A stretch of DNA of 64,000 nucleotides from Neodiprion pinetum (GCF_021155775.2 NC_060237.1:18870970-18934969); one strand, 5' to 3'. Shown: positions 36,839 to 50,600, counted from the first letter of the stretch. The notes: a model not told the origin generated them from the sequence alone. Program-made: numbers and translations.

Positions 36839-39800
36839 TTATTGGATCTGTACTAAAATCGTGGAGCTTTGTCTCTCTTTGCACCTTTTCGTCCCTCTTC
36901 CTCGTTCCGTTTGTCGATTCGAGTGATATTATCTCATATTAATATTATCTCGGTTATCTGGCATACTCGTCATACCATTGGGCCATATTCTCACAGCATC
37001 GGGAGATGTACGTCGCCTTGTTGGCTATTACACGATTCTCGATAACCTGCCGGTCAAGGTCTCACCGTGCAGTCGTTTACGGTTCAAGCCTACGGTCTCC
37101 GCTGTTCCTAAGATGGTAGTGTTAATTCGCTGCTTACTCGAACGGACCTCGAGACTCGGGCGAAAACGCGAGATGAGCAATAACGCTCCGTGGCATGCCG
37201 GGCAATTAGGAAACCTTCGACAGCGTTCAACGCTTGGATGCTTACATGCTTCCGAGCCGCAAGGCGTCGCGGCATAAATTGACGTCGTCCTCTCGGTGAT
37301 TATACAGGCATTTTCACTGGTAGGCCTGCGACAGAGCCGCTAGTTGCACGATTAGCTAATGTCATCGATGGAAAGTTGAAGTATTGGAAGTGGCAGGTGC
37401 TTGGCTTCGATTCGTAAGCATGTCGCTTTTGTCCTCTTATCCATTAGCGGAAGTGACTTGACACAAAATGGTAAACTTTGGCCGGTCGATATCGTACTCG
37501 GAGGAAATCTGCCACGGAAATACCCGATACTTCGTCACTTTCGTTCATGAAATTGAGGCAGTCATCTTTGTTCTGAGAACAATGCGGGTTACTTTGCAGA
37601 GGTTTTTGATCGACCGCAATGAAATTCCAACCATGGGCTTTTATCTCGCCAAGTTCCAGTAGCCTGACATATCATTTTCCATATTTTTCTGAATTACGAA
37701 CGGAAAAAACACTGACAAAGTCCGTTATCCTCTGCTGACAATTCATAAAGTAAATGCACGAACTTCACAGGACCTGAACTAATTGATTAGTTAGTGCACG
37801 ATACAGTTTTCCATTCGTGATTGGTGAATGGTTAGGAAAAAAAATTCCCAGCGCATCCACTAAAATTTTTTGATTGACTTAACCATCTTTTAATGTATTA
37901 CTAAGTGAAAAAAATAAGTTCAAAGTACAAATTGAACGTTGATACGACGGTTTAAATGTTAAAATTACACAATTTGCCTCATGTTTACTCGAAAAAATGT
38001 AACAAACAACTCAATCATAAAGTGGACCTCCTGGGACGTTATGTTAAGTTAAATTTTTCCATCAGTGTAATTAGTTTGCTGGTACGAAAGATTGGAAATA
38101 TTCCATTATATTATTAAAAATTAATGCAGCGTTCATTTTCCCCCTCATTGTCAGATTCAACGCTATAATGACGCCTTTGACTCGCGGTAAAAATGCATTT
38201 TGACATAATCCTTTGTCTTTCCAGCGGTCGAAAATTGGCGAGTACAATCCACTTGCCATTACGCGCTGCTTCCGTAAGTCAAATCCGGTACTACGCTGAT
38301 TCAGGTGCGAAAAATTGTTGATTTGTCTTCGATTTCATTGTAAGTGCGTATTTCAACTTCCGTTGACTTTTAATGTCAGCATCGCAGCCAGTGTCTAACA
38401 ACGTTGTACTCGCAGGATGTATTAATGTGGCAGAATATGATGCCTGGTTGAAGTTTGCCGGAGTGCTGCAAGCTAGAGGCATATATACATCATATACGAT
38501 AGTTTTATTTACCCTGACGCACGAAGCGAAAAGCCTCAGCGGTTCGAGAAGGGAACTGCAATAACAATTAGGTAAGTATGCAACACACGCAGCGTAAAAA
38601 CGAAACTGTTTTGTCTAATTGCAAGCTTATCGCGGGATGGATTAACGCATCGGCATTAACCGAGTCAATTACCGGGAAGCGAATTGAATTAGGTCTGCAC
38701 TCCTCGTACGTGCACGTCAAATATTAATAGCACCGCAAGTGAGACCGCGTTATTTTATCGGCACACGCACACAGAGTCGAAAGTGTTACTTTGCTATGCG
38801 ATTACGCTCAGTTTGTAGCTACATTACGCTGATTTCACAATCGCTGCTCTAAATTACAGCCGAAGCTGCACGCGCGAGCAATTTTCGTTGGTGATTTTTG
38901 TCCACGGATCATGCCGAGATTTTGAATCGAGCAAAACTCCAGGAGATCCAGATTCTCTGTTCTACCGATCCGAGCTCAATTTTTCACTCTTTCTCGATCC
39001 CTTCGGCTGTGGCAAAGACTACCGTGTACCGGCCCAAGGTGATCCAAGGTGACTTTTTGCCGTTTTAGAAGCGACTAACAGAAATCTAGGTCAGCTCTGC
39101 CTTCTGTTGATAACCTAATCAGCGGACCGAATTGAAACAGAGGGATACGAGCACAGGCGTCGCGTATCGCTTCGCGTGGTGCGAACCGCGATATTATATT
39201 ATATTAGTTTGACGGTAATGTTACAAAATTTCGTCACCAACGTTTGCGCCGGAACCGCGTATCCTCTTCTCGTAATTAGCCACTAATTAGCCTTCCTTTC
39301 CGACCGAAACCGTCGCCCTGCGAATCGAAATCGCAAATGTTGGGTATAATTTTGTACACTATTGTCGGAGGCAAAGTCGTATTGATGAAACTGCGGAAAT
39401 CCATCAGGACATTGGCGAATTCGTTACGATTCCTGGTACCGGGGGTCTTTTTACTACATTGATTATCAGACTTATACGCTTACAAGAAACGTAACCGACC
39501 CACACCGGAAACGGCGTTGCAGGCTCGGTTACAACTTACTCGTATATTGCGGGTGCTGAGTGGCCAATGAGTGTATTATTATGAACGTGTCGTCATTGTT
39601 TACCGGTTTCTTTTTACTTTCGTTTGGTTTTTCCTTTCGCGACCAACAACGACGCCTCGCCTTGACGAAGGGCTTAGATTTTCAAGAGGGCTTGTCGTTC
39701 GATCCTTGAAACACTGCGGCGTATGTACGACTTATTATATCTGATGAACCTTGACGTGAAATTCTTTAGCAGTGTTTCATTTTCCGCTTTAGCGGCGGCT

Positions 39801-40939
39801 GCTAACGATTTTATAAAATTGTTGACATTGGTGAGGCGTGACTGTTGACATATTATTAATGAGATGGGGCTCGTCGTACATTGTTGGAAAAAATATGACT
39901 TCTTCCCTATTCCTCAAATACTGCAGAAGATCGATCTTGAATACGCAGAGCACGTCAGAGAATTTATACATCATTTCAAGCAGATATTATATATTTTGTT
40001 ATTTTGACACGAGCCTTGATAACAACGTATCGAATATATAATCAAGCTGAGCGTTAAATTAATTACTCGTGCGTCAAAGAGTGTGCATAGTTTTGATGTC
40101 AACAAATATTCAGTCACAGTTCAATTCCAATTCAAAACAAGATTCACGCTCGAGGGGAAAAATTTTAATTCATGTACTCGTGACCTGGCTTTCGACAATA
40201 TATGACAAAATACTGAACCAAGTACCATAGATAAAATCTGGAGAGATAGGTATAACTTTACTACCGTCTTGCTTCAACGAAATAACAAGAACCCGATATC
40301 TATCGAACCTTCATACATCTCAAATTGAGCACAAGATTGAAATTTCGAGCTCATTGAAATATACCAGCTGTATTACATGGGTGCTTCGCACACGTCACAG
40401 ATTTTACAACTACATACGTCATTTATCTGAATTCCCGAATATCGCGATTGCATAGAAGTAATCTTTCGAATATCGTTCTTGAATTGGAACAAACAACTCT
40501 TACGACGCAATGTTGTGTCAAGTACCGTCTAATCTCTGCATGATCCGGACTTGTACGGTTTAATTGCAGCATTTTTCTGCCAGAATTTTACAATTAGACG
40601 ATACCGTTAAAATTGGATTTTCACCAAAATACCACGAAAATCAAATGCCTGCAATGTTCAGTTTTCATAACTGTCGATCCGACGAATCAACCTTTTTCCC
40701 CAGAAGCCTGTAAAGTTGGTCAGTGATCATGCGATCATTTTTTCTCTCCATTTTTTCCATGTCTGTGTATATTTTGCACGCATAACTCATATTCCCCCGT
40801 TTCTTCAAGCATGTTTTTCCACTCTTGACGTCTCGCGTAACCGTAAGCACGGGCGAATACTCCAGAATTGACGTACAGAGCGGTATCGCCCTCTTCCCCA
40901 GTCTCCCACTGCATGAGAGATAACATTAGCGCATGTTTA

Positions 40940-41025
40940 GGGGGGGAGGGGGGGGAACTGTTAATCTCAAGTTTGCAGGTCGAGGGTCACCCATCAGGGA
41001 TCTCTTTTTTCATGTTCTGGGGGGG
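40940..41025 (+). other. Cluster of G runs
   Basis: G7 (40940-40946), one A, G8 (40948-40955), then further GGG groups and a G7 at 41019-41025. The two adjacent long runs could form G-quadruplex structure by splitting into G3 tracts. Such runs are conspicuous in this AT-rich window. Confidence 0.6.
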
Positions 41026-42631
41026 CAATCTTCGTACAGCATGTTTCAACTTTCAACCGATATCACACGACGATATATTTTCGTGGCTCTGCGCGCGTGT
41101 GTGACAATTTTTTACGTGCAGTTTTTCTCCGTTTACTTCTAACACAACTCACTTTTCCCGCGCATTCTACTTCATTGTAACGATCATAAAAATAGCTTAT
41201 TCGTATAGAACACTCTGTCATTCCCCTCTCCCGATTCTACATCCTTAAAAATAGCGTGTTACGTGTTCGTATTATACCCTCGATTACACCACGATGATTC
41301 GAGACATATCTAGACGGAACGTCATCACGCTTATCTGTAAATACAGTGCAATACAGCATGTCGCACATGCGATATGGATAAAGTATTTTTGGACATCGAA
41401 TTACGGGGTATGGGATAGAGAAATGCTTCACTTTTTAATCCGTCGTCGCGTAAATTTGGTAAAAAAAAAAAAATAAAAAAAAAAAAAAGTCAAGGTAAGT
41501 GAAATTTGTAATTCATTTCATTTACAGTAAATTATCATCGGCTTGGTTATTCGACTATCCGATTGGAACTACTTCGGTAGTCTGAACGTTCAAACAATAC
41601 GAAACGGTGAAACCGTGTCATATCGTGGATAAAAAAAATTCTGATTTAGAAAAAAACTATAAACATGCGTAAAAATGACGTATCAAAGAAGAAAAAAACC
41701 ATTTCAAAACGAACAATGAAAAATATTGTTCCTCGAATTGAGAGGATCGTAACAGGTCGGTTAGTCTTCTAAAAATTCAAGTCTGATATCGTAAGTTGCA
41801 GACGAACGATTCACTCGTACCAATAAACTTCAATTCATCGATACTAAGACATAACCTTTTTTCTACTTTTGAAAAAGAATGAATCAAGAAAATTACAACA
41901 TACAACGGTGTAAACAGCTACCAAGAACGCAGGCAAAATTATTTGCTGTTAGTCTTCAAATTTTAAGTGTTATCAGATTTATTAGACTAAGACGATTATT
42001 CAGTGACTTCTTTTTATTCACGTCATTATCGAACCGAAGATCTCAATACCTAATTATGGAATTATGGTGCTACAGATTCAATTACCATCGTATTATCGAT
42101 TTCACACCGTGTGTTATTAATTATCTTAGTGCTCAAGTTGACATTTTTGCAGTTTTGTAATCGTCAAGGACAATATTATACAGGTACGACATTTTATTTA
42201 TCTCTGGCTTGAAATTCCACCAACGCCTGTTATTAATTATCGTATGATTTGGACCACGTTATCATACAATAATTATAAACACATCTCTATGCTGAACGGA
42301 AATCATTTCATCCAAGTGTAACGCAGGGTATGATAAATCTATTATGTATCGTATGTAATATCTCACTTATACGTCGTATTACAACGCGTGTTCTACACTT
42401 GATTGCGAATAAAACGTAAATCAAAATACCAAACCGATGTTTGATATCACATTTCACGATCTATTACAAAAATAGTCTGGCCTTAGGTACAGTCATTCAA
42501 CCGCGTAACCACCAAAAACCCACTTCTACTGGTTAAATACCGAGTATTGCCAATTTTTTCGAGAATCCGATAGTCGACCGTCAAATTACAACATAATTAC
42601 CAACTTCGTAACCTCTTCAGTTCTCAACAAA

Positions 42632-42847
42632 ATGGTTACGGATGTGTTTCAAGAATTTCAAGGAAACACCAGTTTCCAAGATACTTCAACTAACATCCAT
42701 AAAAATACTCCAAGTACAATGAAAAAAGACAGGAAACTATTTGTCTCGTCAAAATTTCCCGTCGAACGAAAAGCTCGCAGTATTACCGACGTGAAAAATC
42801 TCGGAAACAAGGTCGGAGCTTTTCGGACCGGTTCTGTGGAACTATAA
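42632..42847 (+). CDS. Putative 71-residue basic, Ser/Thr-rich ORF
   Basis: ATG at 42632 sits in CAAAATGG, an excellent insect start context, and opens 71 codons to TAA. The product is hydrophilic and basic with many Ser, Thr, Lys and Asn (for example FVSSKFPVERKARSITDVKN). No membrane segment or known domain. It could be a small gene or a first exon, with AAG|GTCGGA near 42810 a weak donor. The RKARSITDVKNLGNK stretch is loosely like the conserved patch of securin-type proteins, but this is too weak to name it. Confidence 0.25.
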   Translation: MVTDVFQEFQGNTSFQDTSTNIHKNTPSTMKKDRKLFVSSKFPVERKARSITDVKNLGNKVGAFRTGSVEL

Positions 42848-43494
42848 AGCATGTAAACTTCTACCGAGATGGATCCGACGAGTCGGTTTGCTGGTTCGAT
42901 GAACAGACCGCACCGGTCTTGGAGACGAAAGATACTATACAGTGGTATAGTGCGGTCGCCTGCACAGGGGCTTGACCCTACACCTCTGGCTCCCATGCAG
43001 GCGACTCCCATCCGCGACAAGAACTTTCAAACGCGTCTTAAGACTACGCGACGTAGGCGACTAGCGTCAGGCGTACCAACGTGTCTCGAGGCAAGACGTC
43101 GTATGTAAATGCGCGCCATACTCGTGAGGAGATTGCGCCGCAGGCTCGGTTATCACGAGGCGAGAATATCACGGACGTCGTCGTCCTCTATGCCTGTGTA
43201 ATGCAGCGCCGAGTAAAGTTTCGTTTGTGATTTTTACGTTACGGTTTCCGGAGGGTTCCAGGAAAATTCACGTCGTATTGCGATAAAGAGAATCCGTCGC
43301 GTTAACCGACGAGGATTTATTGCCTGATTATCGTTGTCGATTCCCGCTAACTGCCACGTTCAATCTCTTTGTTTGGTTTACTCAACTTTTTAACCCGAAC
43401 AATTATGCCTTATTGAGATCAATTTTTTATATCGACAATATCAACGAATGTCGTAGACGTAGAGTTAACGTAATCAACGATAATGGCGGTACGC

Positions 43495-43929
43495 TACACC
43501 GAGAGAAATTTTTAGTTCCGGTTACAGCTCGGTCCTTGACTATCTTCATTTTTTACCGCAATCGATAAATATAGTTCTATAGTTAGAAAATGAAAATTAG
43601 TTTTCCAGCTGTTACCGGAAAGTCTGGTATCCGTTACTATTCTTTGTCATTACGATCGCTGCTGCTAGATTTTCTTGTATCTGCTGCGAAAATTCAATGC
43701 TTGTGAAACGATAAATTGACGTTGAAGCCTTGCTTAACTAAAAAAAGTAGAGTAAACCGAAGAAACTGATTTTGCGTTGCAATAACCAAAAAAGGATCGA
43801 CGATAGCGCAAAATGGTTAGGCTTGCCTCGTTTTTCGTAACTCCAACAATGTTCAAACAGTTTTTTGAACGATACCTGTTTTAGTGAATTTTTCTAGTTA
43901 TTGTAACGAATAAAATTTTTCTCAGTGTA
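43495..43929 (+). mobile_element. MITE family 1, full-length copy
   Basis: 435 bp, left TACACCGAGAGAAATTTTTAG, right AAATTTTTCTCAGTGTA. Same orientation and body as the 21152 copy. No ORF. Confidence 0.88.
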
Positions 43930-46900
43930 TAAATATTCTGGTTAAACCGACAAAACTTATTTTCAATTAGTATCCAGAACGACGTTGATCGGTCACGGTG
44001 AATAAATTAAAATTCTTAAGGATTTTATGAGGTAACGATAACTGCATGGAATTCAAGTTTCTCTCGGTGTGCGCAGAGAAACGACTCGACACCCGGGCAC
44101 AATTTTTTCTTTATTCAACCCCAGGGGCCTCGATGTAACACGCGGAGAACACGCGAAATCGTTTCTCGCAAAAATTAAACCGTCTCGAAGATGATGATCG
44201 TCTCGCGACTCTGTCCTTGAAAATCAAACCGAGACGAGACGGCGAACGCGAGACGCTTCTGATAAACCTGTAATATCTTCCAGCGATAATTCACCTGATT
44301 TCAGGTCATTTCGAATTACGTAAAACCGCCATTATACACACGCCGACTAAACCGCGCACGATCGACGAGCCATAACGCGGTTTGGATTATAATCAGCACG
44401 CTTCTGTTCTCAGGCAACTAAAAGTTTTTGCCCGAGCCGTGCTCTTGTGTCGTGCGTTGCTGCGCATCGTCAAATAACATGTTTCCAAAAGTTATATGTT
44501 TCAAGTTTCATGTAACGATATCATGCATCGGACACGTCAGTAAAAAAAAAAAAAAACACTTCGCCGGATATTTAGAGTTTTATACTTACCGTGTAATTAT
44601 TGATTATCTTTCACTGTCTCATCCGTTAACGTCATTTTTCCGCTTTTCATACAAGACGTGAAGACAACGATATTTGTTCTACTTTTTTTCAACGTTAATA
44701 GCAATAACAACGTTTTTGCAAGTCTTTTTGTTTCGTGTTCCGTTTACCTTTATTTAAGATCGAAAAGTAGCCTCCAATTCATACATCGCGATACAGGTAT
44801 ATATCTTCCGCGCAATTAGAGAACAGACAGATCATTTGAAACCCAATCGGCAGCGAGATCGATCTGATTCTTTGTTAGTCGACGACTGAGTTATCGTTTG
44901 AATTTGCACGATAATACTTGCAGTGTGCAGGTAGTCAAATTTGTCGTAAGTTTTTCTTTCTTTCTTTTTATTCGATCAGATCGGAATTAAAAATTACGAA
45001 AGAAAGTACAACACTGTAACGCAGACGATCACAGTATACTGAAAAAAAAATTGCTATGTCTTCGATAAAAATCGTAATATAATTCGTAGAATCGTCTAGG
45101 AAAATAAACATAAATCTCAACCTTTGAGTACATGTTTTGTATACTTGTATTTTTGCATATTCGTGACTGTTTAAAATTCACGTAAACATCTGAAACCTGT
45201 AACGTATTGATGGAGAAAAAGGAATGCAGCTGATCGAGACGTTCGTGAATGCACCGAAAAAGTGCAAATGACACTCAGATAATGGTCAATGAAACCGGAC
45301 TTGGTCGTTTGATGAAAGCTAAACATGAATTAGCTACTAAAACGACGCTCCAATTTAAAAACAAATTAAAAACCGATCAAATAATGTTTACGGTATATCC
45401 TTATCCGAACAATCGAACCAATCAACTGTAGATATAATATTATTTTGAATCGGAGAATTGTTTTCTTCGTTGTAAATGGTTCGGTATAAAATCAATGCCG
45501 AATGCCCGCTATGTACAGAATTTCTGTTTTCTCTCGACTACGTACGTATCATAAGCACAAAGAACATTATACGCTGCATGAGCGTTTCAGCTCGTGTTTG
45601 CAACTTTCAAGTATCAGCTGTAAAATCTTCGCCAGCTGTCTCTGAAAAACAATACGCCGAACACTCGAGATGCGTGGAAAACTTGTCGGTGCATGGGATC
45701 CACAAAACTACGGTCAGAGTAATTTACGGACAACATTAAAGCTCGATACAATTCCCCGAGCAGTTGAGTCGAACGCTGGCTGCCATAGAAGCAAAGCGAT
45801 AAGACACTGATTTCATTCATTCAGGTTCCTTGAATGCGACGATACGTCATATGCGCCCCCCTCAACCCCTCAATCGCAATACCTGGCAGTAAAATCATTC
45901 GACATTTGCATTACCGCAAATGCAGCCACTGTTGTACGCGGTCAAAACAATATTTCGCACTGTATGCGCGTAGGAAGAAAGAGAGAAGTTTATTTGTTGA
46001 AAAATTACTATTTGTTAATTATTGTTGCATGTAAATTATGTGCTGTTTATCTCCCTCTTTCCCAGCGGTAATCTTGCTTCCTCTCCGCTCCGATAACCTC
46101 GACAATTTTAACCCCGACAGCTCCGATTGTACCGTACACGTGGTAGGCAGTGAGTATGGAGCTATCGTCAAGTATTTGTTGTAAAAATCAAAGTAACTAT
46201 ACATGGATAACGGTTTGACACGTAACTGTAAGAATCTCAGCGTTAAATTCAACATGAGAAAAATGTGTAGTTATATAAAAATTCACACCGAACAGTGGTG
46301 AATGTTTTAAGCTAATCGGGGTGATCCGGTATCGAGATTGACTAATTGACAAAAGTATCTCGGTAAAGTTCCTGATCAGAAAGATTTTTTTTTCTTCCGC
46401 CCGTCATCCTTCGCCATTGAATTTTTCTTCACATTTTCCCTCGACATATTCTCATGCCCATGAAGCAACGATTTAATTGCCATTTCGTTAGTCATCCTGA
46501 AACGTTTATCGCATGCAGCGTGAGATGGACGTTGACCAAGGAGTGCGTGGTATAAAAAAAAAAAATAAATAAATTACATGCAATATCAAAGCAACGTCTG
46601 CGCGAGGACAAAGACAAACATGCGAGTACGATGAGGATTTGAACCTAGATATCACGTTGTGCAAAACTGCTACTTTATCTTCATACCTGCAACGTGACGC
46701 AGCTGGTAATACGTGTAACAGCGTATCGTAAGTAGTGCTGCACCAGCTTCGAAAAGGTGTGAAAAGATGGGGGAGGAAGTAAGAGTTTGCGATTCGATTC
46801 GCGAGAAGGACTCAGCCAACGTCGTAGATTTGTTTCTTTTTTTTTGTTTTTTTTTTTTTTAAATTTATTCTCTCTCTTCCAGCTCTTCGTTTCACCCTTA

Positions 46901-47161
46901 CAGTTATTTTCGTCAGCTAGACGGAAATGAAGCGACCTGTAGCAACGCCCCTTGCCTCGCCGATAGCACGAGAACAAAGGAAAAGAACAACGCGCAGTTC
47001 AGACGATATAACCAAGGGGGTTTCATGCCGTTCGTCAACGAGACGCAACGCGCGTTTCTCCTTCATTCAAGCTGGTCAATCGCCAGTTTTCAGCATGAGA
47101 AACACTGCCGCTGATAGCCAGTGGTCCAGGCGCGCATACACGCGGAGCGTACAAGCCTCCA

Positions 47162-47197
<36 letters not shown>

Positions 47198-48009
47198 TTT
47201 TTCTCCTCTCTTTCCCTCTCCCCCTCGCACGCACACAATCCTCCTCTCGTATGAGATCGTCGTAATTCCAAGAACCGTACAGTCCCTGCCAACAGATAAG
47301 CACGCCTAGCTGCACGGAGAACTTTGAATCCCGTGGCGCGAACGACCGGGCGAAATATAATCAACTCGACTATACGCTCTTGGCAGCGAAGGCGTTGGGA
47401 AACTCAGCGAAAGTTAATCACGGACGCTGGCTGGCGTGCCTGAGACGATCGGAGAACGCGAAGAGGCCTGATGTTTGGCGGGAAACTCAACGGAACGAAA
47501 CGACTTTTGACTTTTTCAACAGGAAGCAGTCTGTAGTGGGATTTTCTCGACTCTTCAACTTTACGGACGATCAAGGGATGACGGCGGTCAGGAATTGAAA
47601 CATATTCAACGGTACTTGATTCAGATTCATCGGAGATGAAGAATACAGTTTCAGTCATTTCCGGATACGTTTTTTGAATGTAACGGATTTTTCATATATT
47701 ATACAGATGCGCAGGATGTCGGTTATGTATAGGAATATTTCACCGAAAGGACTAAATTTCGATGTCGGAAAAACGTACAAGATATTCAAATTTTCTCCGC
47801 TGACTTGAGACCATACGACTTTGGGTTTTACGCCGTCTGATGTTCCGTACAGCGAAAATACGAAATTGTAAAAAGCCATGTGCGGCCCAGACGCAATCAA
47901 TGAATGAATCGAGGGAATCTGTGTAGCTGGAACATCTTGTTTTAACAGACGAAGGAAGAAACTAGGAGGTCGTCGAGTAAACCTATAGCGAATGTTTACA
48001 ACGCGTTTA
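43930..48009. other. Noncoding stretch
   Basis: No supported gene. Contains A and T runs (44540-44555, 46384-46395, 46837-46861), a CT tract (47162-47198) and, from about 46920 to 47620, a GC-richer segment with several overlapping ORFs of low complexity. This last part could be a promoter or 5' UTR region, but no element is assigned. Confidence 0.5.
47162..47198. repeat. CT microsatellite
   Basis: About 17 CT dinucleotides with short interruptions. Simple repeat. Confidence 0.9.
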
Positions 48010-48219
48010 TTATATCTGCAGATAGCGAGTATCTTTCCCGCCTCCGGAGGGGAATGATGGTGGTGGAGGAGGCGGAGGAGGGGGGTTGGCGCTAGCCGAA
48101 CTGCGACGTTGTATCGTCTGATTCCTTTTTCCCTCCCCTCGGCGTCTCCCCCCTCCAGCATCATCTTCGTCGTCTTCCTCGTCTTGGTCTTCGTCTATGT
48201 CTTCTTCTTGCTGGATGGC
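48010..48219 (-). CDS. Candidate acidic and poly-Pro coding exon, minus strand
   Basis: Read on the minus strand from an AG|GCC at 48220/48219, the frame is open for 69 codons to TAA at 48012-48010. Order of composition: Gln/acidic (QQEEDIDEDQDEEDD), a Gly/Arg basic stretch, SSASAN, then nine prolines, ending TRYLQI. AATAAA (48011-48006) overlaps the stop. This reads like a disordered protein tail, but the acidic run comes from a purine-rich tract and the prolines from a CCT-rich tract, so chance is possible. A minus-strand ATG at 48424 (CAAAATGTC; MSAK then a possible GTTTTT donor) would join in phase. No family recognised. Confidence 0.22.
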   Translation of the reverse strand, partial: AIQQEEDIDEDQDEEDDEDDAGGGRRRGEGKRNQTIQRRSSASANPPPPPPPPPSFPSGGGKDTRYLQI

Positions 48220-49727
48220 CTGACGTCACCGGCGTTAAATCGCATACTGATAGAACAGCTACCATATTATATACTGTAAACAGCAACGGCGCAGGGAACG
48301 GCATGGCTGACTCTCGGTTAGACGTCTTTAATGTCCGCTGCTGCACTCTGCGCCGCGCTGGCTGCGGCGATGCGAGCGAGCTGCCAGGCTGTAAAAATAA
48401 CAGTTCAAAAACCTTGGCGGACATTTTGAATGAAAAATGTGCTCCCGTCGTCATACGCCAACTTCGTGGCTCGTCATCTCTCACCGGTCGCTAAAAAAGT
48501 ATACTACAAACCACGCGACGTTTCTTTCCAAATAATTCAAACGAACGACGAAGCTTTTCTTTATGCCGACAAGGCTCGAGGTTCAAAATTTGCTTCACAA
48601 AACGATTTAAAATTAAATTGATGAATTTCAGCGATATTTCGAAGAGTCGAAAGAGTTTTATGAATCTGAGTTACCCTATTAGTCGGCAGATGTCGCTGAG
48701 CGCTGGGACTTCTCGCGACAAAAGAAACTCGTATCATCTATCGAGTTCGTTCTCGTATTTTCGATGCTAGCGAACGGTGCGGATTTCATGATTTCTGATT
48801 AAAAATACGTACTCTTGAAACGAATGAGTGCTGACTGTAAAATGATCTCACGAGACGTGTCGCGTATGGAAAAAGATTAAGCTCACGAATTTCAATCAGC
48901 TTCTGCGATAGCGAAACGCGTTAATTTTAGTTCACTTGCACCGCGTTTTGCAATTACCAGAAAGGAAAGTGTGCACAGCTGTTGTACACCGGCTTCGTAC
49001 TCTGAACACGATTCAGTGCGAACGCAAAGTTCTGAATAAGAAACACGATTGCGTTTATTACTCACGAGGATTGAATTTCGACAAAAAAAATCCTGAATCA
49101 CCGTCATCTTGATGAATCAAGAAAAACGAGTCGAGTCATGAACGCTTTGTAATTGCCTTTCTTGTTTCGGATTGAAAAATCTGGTGTCGGATTCGTCGGT
49201 CCGTGATTCATGTTTCAGATAATAGTGACTAACCCGAAATTTTGCAAATCTTCAGTTGATCCGATTCAGTTGACCAAACGGTTATTGACGTATAACGCGT
49301 CGTCTAGAATCTCCGTATAGTTGGAATTTATTTATCAATATCAATATTTCGGTAAGCCAATAAAAACCCGTGTGCTTCCATTAATTCCATGCTTTCTGCA
49401 GATTACGCGGCAGCGTTCAAAGCTCGAAGTTTTTGAATTTTGGACAAAATCCTCGTCAGCAGACATTTTACCGCAGGACATGATAAGGCAAAATTGATCC
49501 CCAATGGTTTACAGTGTCCATCAAGTTTCCCCGGTGCCCAAACAAGAGGTTATCAACATCCGGAAGCTGAGGCTGAAATATATATCGTTCAATAAAGCGA
49601 TCAATCAATTCCACGAAGTTTATCATTCGATTAGAGAAATGATATACCTGCCTACAGAACTCTTTCATCGTCAAACGTTTCATTGATACTTTGAGCCTCT
49701 CTGTTTACGCGTGTTTTAACCGCGTAA
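48220..49727. other. Stretch with a possible promoter-like GC-rich patch
   Basis: From about 48290 to 48500 the DNA is GC-rich with CGCGCTGGCTGCGG words, and minus-strand CAAAATGTCCGCC at about 48428-48416. This fits a minus-strand 5' exon or promoter feeding the candidate exon at 48010-48219. The remainder to 49727 is AT-rich with no supported gene. Confidence 0.35.
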
Positions 49728-50105
49728 ATGGATCGGTGTGGAAAAATAAGAAATGAAAAACACCGGAGAGAAAAACAGGACCAGGCAAAAAACCGAGACG
49801 AAGGAACGCGCAGTACTAGACCTCGGACACCACTCGACGAAAAACGATTGTTAACCTTGTTAACCTGTAAGGTTCACGTCCCGAAGTCGCTCGGCGAGTT
49901 CGGACAATGCGCCAAAATTATGAAACCCGAATATAACTGTGTTCCGAATGCCTACATCGAAGAAAAATTCCACTCCGCGGCGAGATTTCGTCCGATATTC
50001 TGTCGGGCAGGTACCTTTGCGAAGATTCGGAGTTGGGAGCTCTCTTTTGAAGAGGTGCCAAAACGCGGGGTCATAAATACACGTGAGCTACTGCTGGAGC
50101 AGTAA
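49728..50105 (+). CDS. Putative 125-residue basic ORF
   Basis: ATG at 49728 in GTAAATGG context opens 125 codons to TAA. The N-terminal third is very basic (GKIRNEKHRREKQDQAKNRD). The rest is mixed, with several Cys (LTCKVHVP, GQCAKIM, YNCVPNA, IFCRAG). No known domain. A second 125-codon ORF follows at 50150-50527 but starts on TTG. The segment is GC-richer than its surroundings, which also makes chance ORFs longer. Confidence 0.2.
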   Translation: MDRCGKIRNEKHRREKQDQAKNRDEGTRSTRPRTPLDEKRLLTLLTCKVHVPKSLGEFGQCAKIMKPEYNCVPNAYIEEKFHSAARFRPIFCRAGTFAKIRSWELSFEEVPKRGVINTRELLLEQ

Positions 50106-50600
50106 GATGTGAGGCGAAGCAATTTTTCACGTTCAAAAAAGCTCGGTTTTTGTCAGGCCCGCTCGACTCCGCTCGTTTTCTACTTTCCGTTTTTGCTACA
50201 CCCTTGTGCTCATTTTTCTTCCCTCCTTCCTCTCTTCATCTTTCTTCAGATTGTTTATCTCCCCTGACGAGCAGGCCTGCAAAGCGCGTCGATACGAATC
50301 CTCGATCCTCTTGCCATAACGAAGTCAGCTCGGCCTCGAGAGCCGTTTTAGAGGTCATAAACGCGACCGCGGCCAAGAAACTGGTTCAATTTTTCATTCA
50401 TCCGTCCGATTCCTCCTTCACCTTAATTTACACACGCCGGTGCGCCGGTAGGATTGACGACTATTCACAGCCTCTATTCGGAAACGCGTTGTACCGATTC
50501 TTGGGACAGCAAATGGTTGGAGCATAATTTTAACGATTCTAAAACGAAGGAGATGGCGACGGTTTACCGATAATTACGGTAAGATTGGTATCCGAAATAT

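Larger units (their letters stand above)
36839..43494. other. Noncoding stretch with isolated weak ORFs
   Basis: No recognisable gene family. Landmarks are G-rich tracts at 40940-40955 and 41019-41025, A runs at 41461-41488, and the small ORF at 42632-42847. An ORF at 36978-37277 lacks an ATG start (it opens on TTG) and is not called. Confidence 0.5.

Noticed and set aside
47655..48164. 169-codon minus-strand ORF with ATG-ATG start
   Set aside because: No recognisable domain. It crosses the purine- and CCT-rich tracts in a different frame from the more protein-like reading at 48010-48219.
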